Shown in pieces: positions 7,205-11,783 of a stretch of 11,783 bases of DNA (position 1 is its first letter; the number at the start of each line of letters is the position of its first letter). This DNA comes from Frankiaceae bacterium. Lineage in GTDB: Bacteria; Actinomycetota; Actinomycetes; JAFAQI01. The stretch is taken from NCBI GenBank assembly GCA_030840545.1, contig JAVEEH010000229.1:1-11783 (forward strand). Reading direction: 5' to 3'. Made by a program: the position numbers and the translations under genes. The notes below the pieces were generated by a model. That model saw nothing but the letters and a program-made list of their open reading frames with translations, was not told the DNA's origin and did not search any database.

Positions 7205-8736
7205 CCGTCGTCACCCCAGCCGTAGTCCGACCACGACGACGCGGACCACGACGACGCGCTCCACGACGAGGCGGACCACGAGGACGCGGACCACGACGAT
7301 GCGGTCCAGGCGGGACCGGACCACGACGAGGCGAGCCAAGAGGCCCAGTTGCCTTGCTGCCAGGCGTTGGCCTGCCAGGTTGTCGAGTCGAAGCCGGACT
7401 CCCCGCTGTCGCCGGACCGGCCGTCGTTTCCGTGACCGTTGCCGTTCGCCAGCTGGACCAGCCCGGCTCCGGCACGCGGGTTGCTGCGGCCACCGCCGAC
7501 AGCGGTGTTGCGCAAGGCGGTCTTCGCTGTCAGTGGTGCTGCACCGGGGTGGTCACTGAACCAAGCGGCCGCGACGCCGGCGGCGACAGCGGTCGACTCG
7601 CTGGTGCCGGAGCCCCGGAACAGACCATTCGACTGCCAGCCCGAGGGGTTGGCGCGCGCGATCGCGGAGTCCGGAGCAAGCAGCCCGAGCAGGTGCACAC
7701 CGGATGCGACCAGGTCGGGCTTCGCGACGCCCGCGACGACGCCGCTGCCGGAGAACGACGCGACCGGCTGCGAGCGGCTGGTCAGGTCAGCAGCACCGAC
7801 AGTCAGCGCCTGCGGGTCCATGCCTGGGTCCCCCACCTGGCCGGGGGTGTTGCCGGCGGCCGCGACCACGAGCACGCCGGTCGCGCGGACGTGCTCGACC
7901 GCAGCGGTCAAGGGGTCCGCGCCGTAGGCCGGCGCGGTCGGCCGGTCGACGGCGAGCGCGAGGTTCACGACCTGAATGGCACGGGCGTGTGAGGCAACCC
8001 AGTCCATCCCGGCGAGGACCTGCGACAGGCTGGTGATGCCGTCGTCATCGGCGACCTTCACGACGACGATGCGTGCCGCCGGCGCGACCCCGAGCGCCTG
8101 CCCGCCGCTGCCGGTAACCCGGCCGCCGGCGATCAGCGAGGCGAGGAACGTGCCGTGGCCGTATCCGTCGGTGAACTGACCGGACGTCCTGGCGGCGCCA
8201 CCGGAGGCGAGGTGAGAGACATCGACACCGTCGGTGATGCGGCCAGATGCGCGGTTGAGTGCGGCTGTGTCGCTGACGCCGGTGTCCAGGAGCGCGACGT
8301 TCACGCCGCGGCCCGTGTCGGATCGGCCGGCGTCATTGCCCAGCCCGTCGGAGGCGAAGACGCTGTCCGGGCGGCTGCCGTGACCGTTGCCCTTGTCGTT
8401 GTCGCCGCTGTAGTCATGGCCCATGACCCGGCCGGGCCGGTCGGGAGAGACGCCGGCGACGCGCGGGTCAGCGGCCAGCGCGGCGAGCACGGACATCGGC
8501 GCCCGGACGAGCTCCGAGCCGACATGGGCGAACTGGGCGAGGACCCGGCCGCCCGGCACGCGCAACGGCAACGTGACTCCGGACCGGACGACGACAACCG
8601 CGTTCACCAGCCGGTCCGACCCAATGTGCGGGGCACGGCGCGAAGCAGCGGACGCAGGGACCGCGGCAACTGTTGCGGCGATCGCCAGGGCAGGGACCAG
8701 CCCGGCGAGAGACATGGCCTTGCAGCGCGGATGCAC
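7201..8736 (-). CDS. Secreted S8 (subtilisin-like) serine protease with Trp-repeat tail
   Basis: 511 residues. Residues 1-31 look like a signal peptide: basic MHPRCK, a hydrophobic core SLAGLVPALAIAATVAA, and cleavage near ASA-AS. About 42-100 resembles a subtilase inhibitor propeptide (VLAALAADPRVAGVSPDRP). The catalytic domain has Asp151 (ALLDTGV), His194 (DGYGHGTFLAS), oxyanion Asn296 (AAAGNTPG) and nucleophile Ser379 (GSGTSESTAVAAG). The last motif departs from the common GTSMAAPHVAG. Gly/Asn/Asp-rich linkers containing GNGHG flank the catalytic domain (about 110-125 and 431-448). The tail (451-511) has twelve Trp, nine of them exactly five residues apart. There is no LPXTG and no C-terminal membrane helix. 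GTG 8736 is chosen because GGAGGAG lies six bases upstream and the signal peptide follows at once. The open frame beyond it reaches into the response regulator gene. It is the first gene of the protease-sensor-kinase run. Confidence 0.92.
   Translation of the reverse strand: MHPRCKAMSLAGLVPALAIAATVAAVPASAASRRAPHIGSDRLVNAVVVVRSGVTLPLRVPGGRVLAQFAHVGSELVRAPMSVLAALAADPRVAGVSPDRPGRVMGHDYSGDNDKGNGHGSRPDSVFASDGLGNDAGRSDTGRGVNVALLDTGVSDTAALNRASGRITDGVDVSHLASGGAARTSGQFTDGYGHGTFLASLIAGGRVTGSGGQALGVAPAARIVVVKVADDDGITSLSQVLAGMDWVASHARAIQVVNLALAVDRPTAPAYGADPLTAAVEHVRATGVLVVAAAGNTPGQVGDPGMDPQALTVGAADLTSRSQPVASFSGSGVVAGVAKPDLVASGVHLLGLLAPDSAIARANPSGWQSNGLFRGSGTSESTAVAAGVAAAWFSDHPGAAPLTAKTALRNTAVGGGRSNPRAGAGLVQLANGNGHGNDGRSGDSGESGFDSTTWQANAWQQGNWASWLASSWSGPAWTASSWSASSWSASSWSASSWSASSWSDYGWGDDG
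7229..7303 (-). repeat. Five tandem 15-base units encoding S-W-S-A-S type pentapeptides
   Basis: On the plus strand the unit reads GACCACGACGACGCG. Units lie at 7229-7243 and 7244-7258 (identical), 7259-7273 (four changes), 7274-7288 and 7289-7303 (one change each). A further related unit is at 7319-7333 after an unrelated 15 bases. Each unit codes for five residues of the protease tail. Two identical neighbours suggest recent unit duplication, and copy number could vary between strains. Confidence 0.9.
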
Positions 8737-8742
8737 CGACGA

Positions 8743-8749
8743 CTCCTCC
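8743..8749 (-). promoter_or_regulatory. Ribosome binding site GGAGGAG fixing the protease start
   Basis: On the minus strand GGAGGAG is followed by six bases (TCGTCG) and then GTG 8736. This is the strongest Shine-Dalgarno on this strand in the window and settles the choice among many in-frame starts. Confidence 0.8.
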
Positions 8750-8878
8750 CGCCGCGGCGGAAGCCAAGGCCGCGACTCTCCTTCGTCGGCATCTGGAAGC
8801 CCTGACTTTGCGCGCGAGGCGCACGTTCCCCCGAATGGAGCAACGGCGGTTCCTCCGTGCGGGTCGATCACCTTCATA

Positions 8879-8897
8879 GTCCGGCGCTGAGCCGGAC
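8879..8897. promoter_or_regulatory. Perfect inverted repeat GTCCGGC-N5-GCCGGAC near the putative protease promoter
   Basis: Arms 8879-8885 and 8891-8897 are exact complements around GCTGA. On the minus strand the repeat lies just upstream of TATGAA, a possible -10, so it would fall in the -35/-10 spacer. It could be an operator or the foot of an RNA hairpin. It lacks a T run, so it is not an intrinsic terminator. Confidence 0.4.
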
Positions 8898-8916
8898 AGC
8901 CCAGAAGATCGCGGAT

Positions 8917-8941
8917 TCGGGCTACAGCCCGGGCTAACCCG
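8917..8941. promoter_or_regulatory. Overlapping direct and inverted repeats, candidate regulator site
   Basis: CGGGCTA occurs at 8918-8924 and again at 8930-8936, twelve bases apart. The perfect palindrome AGCCCGGGCT occupies 8926-8935, and TCGGG (8917-8921) is complemented by CCCGA (8938-8942 region). Such symmetry midway between divergent genes is what a dimeric regulator, for example the adjacent LuxR-type protein, could bind. This is inference from symmetry and place only. Confidence 0.35.
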
Positions 8942-9011
8942 AGCCGACAACAGTCGCAACGCCCAGACCCGGCGTCATGGCACGTGACCCCTGCCGAGCG
9001 CAGAGCAAGAT

Positions 9012-9016
9012 GGAGG
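9012..9016 (+). promoter_or_regulatory. Ribosome binding site GGAGG fixing the response regulator start
   Basis: GGAGG is followed by six bases and then GTG 9023. This favours GTG 9023 over the upstream GTG 8984, which has no such site, and over ATG 9032, which would be 15 bases away. Confidence 0.75.
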
Positions 9017-9022
9017 CTCCTG

Positions 9023-9700
9023 GTGACAGCGATGGTTGAGCGGGCGGTTCCCACCCCGGGACCAGGCCCCGGCTTCACCGCGATGGTCGTCGACGACCAT
9101 CCGCTGGTCCGCGAGTCGATGGTCGCCCGGCTGATGGCGATGGGCGCCCGCGACGTACTCGAGGCCGCAAGCGTCGCCGAAGCCCGCGCCCGGGCCCACG
9201 CCGGCGGTGTCCGTGATCTCTGCGTGCTCGACGTCGGCTTGCCCGACGGCTCGGGCCTGGACCTGCTCGCCGACCTCCGGGCGGCCGGTTGGCCCCGCCT
9301 CGTGGTGCTCTCCGCCGCGGACGACCCCTACTCCGTCCGCGCCGCATTCGTCGCCGGCGCACAGGGCTACCTACTGAAGTCTGCCTCCCCGCTCGTCGTC
9401 GCCGATGGCGTCCGCCGGGTCCTCGACGGCGGCGTCTATGCCGACCCCTCGGTCGCGTCGCTGCTCGCCGCCGGTCTTCGCGGTGGACCGCAGCAGGACG
9501 GCGTCTCGGAGCTTTCCGGCCGTGAGGTCGAGGTCCTTCGCCTCGTCGCCGACGGCCGCTCCAACAAGGAGATCGGCGAGACGCTCGGCCTCTCGGCCCT
9601 GACCGTCAAGAGCCACCTCGCCCGGATCGCCCGCAAGCTGGGCACCGGCGACCGCGCCGAGATGGTCGCCATGGCCATGAGGGCCGGCGTCATCCGCTAG
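9023..9700 (+). CDS. NarL/LuxR-family response regulator
   Basis: 225 residues. The receiver domain (about 18-135) has the acidic pair Asp24-Asp25 (MVVDDHPLV), phospho-acceptor Asp70 (LCVLDVGLPDGSG), Ser97 in LSAADD and Lys119 in GYLLKSA, so all residues for phosphorylation are present. The LuxR-type helix-turn-helix (about 161-225) reads VSELSGREVEVLRLVADGRS, then NKEIGETLGLSALTVKSHLA and RIARKLGTGDRAEMVAMAMR. The C-terminus is very like a regulator I recall next to DUF3000 and RNase D in streptomycetes, whose receiver domain looked degenerate. Here it is complete. The gene diverges from the protease-sensor-kinase run, and its kinase partner is probably the one at 4699-5784. It may control the protease promoter and itself; targets are not shown. 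It ends 54 bases before the RNase D gene. Confidence 0.93.
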   Translation: MTAMVERAVPTPGPGPGFTAMVVDDHPLVRESMVARLMAMGARDVLEAASVAEARARAHAGGVRDLCVLDVGLPDGSGLDLLADLRAAGWPRLVVLSAADDPYSVRAAFVAGAQGYLLKSASPLVVADGVRRVLDGGVYADPSVASLLAAGLRGGPQQDGVSELSGREVEVLRLVADGRSNKEIGETLGLSALTVKSHLARIARKLGTGDRAEMVAMAMRAGVIR

Positions 9701-9741
9701 GGCTCTGGGGCGAGTTGCGGGGCGGGAGCGTTTCCCCGCCG

Positions 9742-9747
9742 TACGCT
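9742..9747 (+). promoter_or_regulatory. Candidate -10 (TACGCT) for leaderless RNase D mRNA
   Basis: TACGCT matches TANNNT and is followed by seven bases (GGCGTTC) and then GTG 9755. No Shine-Dalgarno lies between. The layout repeats that of the DUF3000 gene, so the gene likely has its own leaderless transcript and is independent of the upstream regulator. Confidence 0.55.
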
Positions 9748-9754
9748 GGCGTTC

Positions 9755-11005
9755 GTGACGGCGACGGAAGAATCGGGCGGGCGTCCCGCCGTCGTACCTC
9801 TCCTCGAGCCACGCGGTGGCATTCCCGACGTTGTCGAGGACTCGGCCGCGCTGGTCGACGTCGTCGCCCGGTTCGCCGCGGGCTCCGGCCCCATCGCGAT
9901 CGACGCGGAACGCGCCTCGGGCTACCGCTACAGCCAGCGGGCCTATCTGGTGCAGCTGCGGCGCTCCGGCGCCGGCACCGCCCTCATCGATCCCATCGCG
10001 TGCCCGGACCTGTCGGCGCTGTCCGAGGCGGTTGCCGACGCCGAGTGGGTCCTGCACGCCGCGTCGCAGGACCTGTCCTGTCTCGCCGGTGTCGGGCTGC
10101 ACCCGCAGCGGTTGTTCGACACCGAGCTGGCCGCGCGAATCGCCGGCTATGAGCGGGTCGGGCTCGCCACGATGTCCGAGATCGTGCTCGGCCACCAGCT
10201 TGCCAAGGAGCATTCCGCCGTCGACTGGTCCCGCCGGCCGCTCCCCCGCCCTTGGCTCGCCTACGCCGCCCTCGACGTCGAGATCCTCGTCGACCTGCGC
10301 GACGCGCTCGAAGGTGAGCTCGCGCGGCAGGGAAAGCTGACCTGGGTGCACGAGGAGTTCGCCGCGATCCTCGCCGCGCCCCCCGCGCCTCCCCGCGCCG
10401 ACCCGTGGCGCCGGACCAGCGGTATCCACCGGCTGCGCGGCCGCCGTCAGCTGGCGATCGTCCGGGCACTGTGGGAGGCGCGCGACGAGCTGGCCCGCCA
10501 CCGCGACGTCGCACCGGGCCGGTTGCTGCCCGACACAGCGATCATCGCGGCCGCCAGCACCTCGCCGACGACCCCCGAGGCGCTAGGGCGGCTGCCGGGC
10601 TGGGGCGGCAAGGCAACCCGACGGCTCGTCGCGACCATGTGGCCGTCCGTCGAGCGGGCGCTCACTCTCGCCGAAGCCGACCTGCCGCGCCCGTCCGCAC
10701 CCGGTGACGGGCCGCCGCCGGCGAGTCGCTGGCCGGATCGCGACCCTGCCGCGGCCGAGCGGTTGACGAGGACGCGGGCGGCCGTCGGCGCGATCGCCGC
10801 CGAGCACGGCCTGCCGGTCGAGAACCTGCTCTCGCCCGACCTCGTGCGCCGCATCACCTGGACGCCGCCGGAGGGCGACGCCGACGCCGTGGCCGCGGCG
10901 CTGCGGGCGGGCGGTGCCCGCCCCTGGCAGGTCGAGCTCACCGCCGCGGCTCTCGCCGCGGCTCTCGTCGCTGCGCCCCACCCCGAATCCGCTGTTGACG
11001 ACTGA
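9755..11005 (+). CDS. rnd: Ribonuclease D-like 3'-5' exonuclease with HRDC domains
   Basis: 416 residues. It is expected to trim 3' ends of tRNA precursors and other small RNAs in the cytoplasm. The DEDDy exonuclease domain (about 25-200) has motif I IAIDAERA (Asp50, Glu52), motif II HAASQDLSCL (Asp106) and motif III YAALDVEIL (Tyr170, Asp174), so the metal-binding set is complete. An HRDC domain follows (about 222-305: GRRQLAIVRALWEARDELAR, then PDTAIIAAA). A second HRDC-like region lies at about 330-405. A Pro-rich linker separates them. The start is GTG 9755, seven bases behind TACGCT, suggesting a leaderless message. The stop lies inside the following acetyltransferase gene. RNase D beside DUF3000 and hemE is a conserved actinobacterial arrangement. 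Here a protease/two-component set separates it from DUF3000. Confidence 0.93.
   Translation: MTATEESGGRPAVVPLLEPRGGIPDVVEDSAALVDVVARFAAGSGPIAIDAERASGYRYSQRAYLVQLRRSGAGTALIDPIACPDLSALSEAVADAEWVLHAASQDLSCLAGVGLHPQRLFDTELAARIAGYERVGLATMSEIVLGHQLAKEHSAVDWSRRPLPRPWLAYAALDVEILVDLRDALEGELARQGKLTWVHEEFAAILAAPPAPPRADPWRRTSGIHRLRGRRQLAIVRALWEARDELARHRDVAPGRLLPDTAIIAAASTSPTTPEALGRLPGWGGKATRRLVATMWPSVERALTLAEADLPRPSAPGDGPPPASRWPDRDPAAAERLTRTRAAVGAIAAEHGLPVENLLSPDLVRRITWTPPEGDADAVAAALRAGGARPWQVELTAAALAAALVAAPHPESAVDD
10943..10966 (+). repeat. Perfect 12-base tandem duplication in rnd
   Basis: GCCGCGGCTCTC occurs twice in a row (10943-10954 and 10955-10966), coding for a repeated Ala-Ala-Ala-Leu near the C-terminus of RNase D. 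It keeps the frame and is probably neutral slippage. Confidence 0.8.
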
Positions 11006-11489
11006 GCCGACGACGATCGACGGCGCGGGCGTCACGCTCGTCCCGGTCCGGCCGCGACAGGCGGCAGCCCTGCTCGGCGGCGACCTCGACGGTCGAACGG
11101 CCGGCGTCGGCTGGCCCCATGACGACACCGAACCGGCCCTCGGTTTCGCCGACTCGGGCGGGCTGACCTGGCTGATCGTGGACGCCGACGGGCTCGTCGT
11201 CGGTGAGCTGGGCACCAAGACCGGGCCGGATGCGACCGGCACCGTCGAGATCGGCTATGGGCTGGCGGCCCCGAGCCGGGGTCGAGGTCTCGGCACCCGG
11301 TCGGTCGCTGCTCTGCTCGGCTGGCTGGGCCGGCAGGACGACGTACGCCGGGTCGTCGCGAACGTAGCGGTGGGAAACGTCGCGTCGCACCGACTGCTCG
11401 CCCGGCTGGGCTTCCGGTCGACGGGCGAGGGTGGCAGCGCCGAGATCAGCTACGAGCTGGCGACCGAGGCTCTGTCCGATGCGCGCTGA
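10995..11489 (+). CDS. GNAT-family N-acetyltransferase
   Basis: 164 residues with the proposed start; transfers an acetyl group from acetyl-CoA to an unknown amine. The N-terminal strand VTLVPVRPRQAAALLGGDL is typical of RimJ/RimL-like members. TWLIVDADGLVVGELGTK and GTVEIGYGLAAPSRGRGLGT form the core strands and the pyrophosphate-binding loop (R-G-x-G-L-G-T, near residue 95). NVASHRLLARLGFRSTGEGG is the usual C-terminal motif. The start is uncertain. TTG 10995 overlaps rnd by 11 bases and gives a normal N-terminus. GTG 10914 would add 27 Pro/Ser/Arg-rich residues lying over rnd and looks like a shadow. No Shine-Dalgarno is seen, so translation is likely coupled to rnd. Family call is firm, substrate unknown. 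Confidence 0.87.
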   Translation: MTTEPTTIDGAGVTLVPVRPRQAAALLGGDLDGRTAGVGWPHDDTEPALGFADSGGLTWLIVDADGLVVGELGTKTGPDATGTVEIGYGLAAPSRGRGLGTRSVAALLGWLGRQDDVRRVVANVAVGNVASHRLLARLGFRSTGEGGSAEISYELATEALSDAR

Positions 11490-11500
11490 GGAGTCCCGGC

Positions 11501-11517
11501 CGGCTGTGGTGCAGCCG
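11501..11517 (+). terminator. Hairpin after the acetyltransferase gene
   Basis: CGGCTG (11501-11506) and CAGCCG (11512-11517) are perfect complements around TGGTG, starting 12 bases after the stop codon. No T run follows, so it could be a weak terminator or a 3' stabilising stem rather than a classical intrinsic terminator. Confidence 0.35.
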
Positions 11518-11530
11518 CCGGATCAGCGGG

Positions 11531-11549
11531 TAAGGTTGCCCTAAGCCAA
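11531..11549 (+). promoter_or_regulatory. DtxR/IdeR-like iron box upstream of the ZIP-like gene
   Basis: TAAGGTTGCCCTAAGCCAA matches the 19-base iron box TTAGGTTAGCCTAACCTAA, which I give from memory, at 14 of 19 positions, including AGGTT and CCTAA. It lies 20 bases before the GTG start and overlaps TAAGGT, a possible -10, so binding would block transcription. This suggests repression by a metal-loaded DtxR-family regulator (IdeR for iron or an MntR-like protein for manganese). Confidence 0.6.
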
Positions 11550-11557
11550 GCAGGGAT

Positions 11558-11562
11558 GGAGG
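11558..11562 (+). promoter_or_regulatory. Ribosome binding site GGAGG for the ZIP-like gene
   Basis: GGAGG is followed by six bases and GTG 11569, which sets the start of the last, partial gene. Confidence 0.75.
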
Positions 11563-11568
11563 CGGCAC

Positions 11569-11783
11569 GTGAGCACCGGCGGGATCCTCGGTCTCGGCGC
11601 CATCGCCGGTTGCACGATCTTCCTGGGGTTGCCGGTGGGCCGGATGCGGCGCATCACTCCGGCGGTCCGCACGCTGCTCAACGCCATCGCCGTCGGCGTG
11701 CTGGTCTTCCTCGTCTACGACGTGCTCGCGCACGCGGTCGAGCCGATCGACGCGCGCCTCGCGGCGCTCACGGGCACCCCAGC
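11569..11783 (+). CDS. ZIP-like metal transporter, N-terminal part only
   Basis: 71 residues are visible before the window ends. The first helix (ILGLGAIAGCTIFLGLPVGR, residues 5-24) is followed by a basic stretch MRRITPAV. A second helix then reads RTLLNAIAVGVLVFLVYDVL, with HAVEPIDARLAAL after it. The G-A-I-A-G first helix and the LNAxAxGVLxFLxxDxLxHAxEP pattern match the start of ZIP-family proteins I recall from actinobacteria; the metal-binding helices (IV and V) lie outside. It would sit in the cytoplasmic membrane and import or move divalent metal. GTG 11569 is preceded by a good GGAGG. The upstream iron-box-like site implies metal-dependent control, so iron or manganese is as likely a substrate as zinc. 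Family assignment rests on the N-terminus only. Confidence 0.65.
   Translation, partial: MSTGGILGLGAIAGCTIFLGLPVGRMRRITPAVRTLLNAIAVGVLVFLVYDVLAHAVEPIDARLAALTGTP

Larger units (their letters stand above)
8737..9022. other. 286-base control region between divergent protease and response regulator genes
   Basis: No gene is assigned here. It holds the protease ribosome binding site, a roughly 130-base protease leader with possible RNA structure (CGCACG 8820-8825 pairs with CGTGCG 8856-8861), and a 7-base perfect inverted repeat at 8879-8897. It also has a repeat-rich palindromic block around 8917-8941, and the response regulator ribosome binding site at 9012-9016. On the minus strand TATGAA (8873-8878) could be a -10 for the protease. 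No clear promoter is visible for the regulator. Confidence 0.6.

Noticed and set aside
7229..7333. Possible CRISPR-like array because of regular short repeats
   Set aside because: Units are 15 bases, directly adjoining without spacers, and in frame inside the protease; it is a coding tandem repeat.
8980..8986. CACGTG palindrome at 8981-8986 as a regulator site (also at 4080-4085)
   Set aside because: A six-base palindrome is expected by chance in this composition, and the second copy is formed by the GTG start codon of the DUF3000 gene itself.
8737..9078. In-frame extension of the protease upstream to 9078, including an ATG at 8877
   Set aside because: GTG 8736 has an ideal ribosome binding site and is followed directly by a signal peptide; a longer N-terminus would bury the signal peptide and run into the response regulator gene.
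9371..10501. Minus-strand open frame of 376 codons opposite the regulator and rnd
   Set aside because: It covers two clearly identified plus-strand genes and shows no recognisable motif.
1..11783. tRNA, rRNA, insertion sequences, prophage or attachment sites
   Set aside because: I saw no cloverleaf with TTCGANTC-type T-arm, no transposase or integrase, and no long terminal repeats. The window is gene-dense chromosomal sequence.

Overview
The window is high-GC DNA with dense, often overlapping genes, GTG and TTG starts, Ala/Arg/Val/Gly-rich proteins and apparently leaderless promoters. Together with the gene families present (DUF3000, the coproporphyrin-dependent haem genes, an IdeR/DtxR-like iron box), this points to an actinobacterium. 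I cannot name the genus. The hemY, hemE, DUF3000 and RNase D genes, in the same relative orientations, match the neighbourhood I recall from mycobacteria and streptomycetes, so this is a conserved chromosomal region with extra genes inserted.

Left part (1-2924, minus strand): hemE, hemH and hemY are transcribed leftwards as one overlapping operon. hemE/hemH overlap by 4 bases and hemH/hemY by 1 base. hemY runs off the left edge. They cover uroporphyrinogen III to iron-coproporphyrin; the last enzyme of this route (HemQ/ChdC) would be outside the window. A small Cys-rich zinc-ribbon-like protein (2990-3178, +) diverges from hemE. It converges on a DMT/EamA-type ten-helix transporter (3155-4018, -), which in turn diverges from a DUF3000 gene (4083-4694, +).

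Centre (4699-9700): three minus-strand genes are arranged head to tail. They encode a secreted subtilase with a Trp-periodic C-terminal tail, a multi-pass membrane protein with a GAF domain, and a NarL-type histidine kinase. The junctions are a 4-base overlap and a 1-base gap. A NarL/LuxR response regulator with an intact phosphorylation site is divergent from the protease across a 286-base control region containing inverted and direct repeats. I read this as a possible protease/sensor/two-component system and consider it the most interesting part of the window. The W-rich tail is encoded by a 15-base tandem repeat.

Right part (9755-11783, + strand): an RNase D-like exonuclease with its own apparently leaderless promoter, an overlapping GNAT acetyltransferase, and the start of a ZIP-like metal transporter. 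The transporter is preceded by a sequence matching the DtxR/IdeR iron box at 14 of 19 positions. Most long frames opposite these genes are shadows caused by high GC and are left out.
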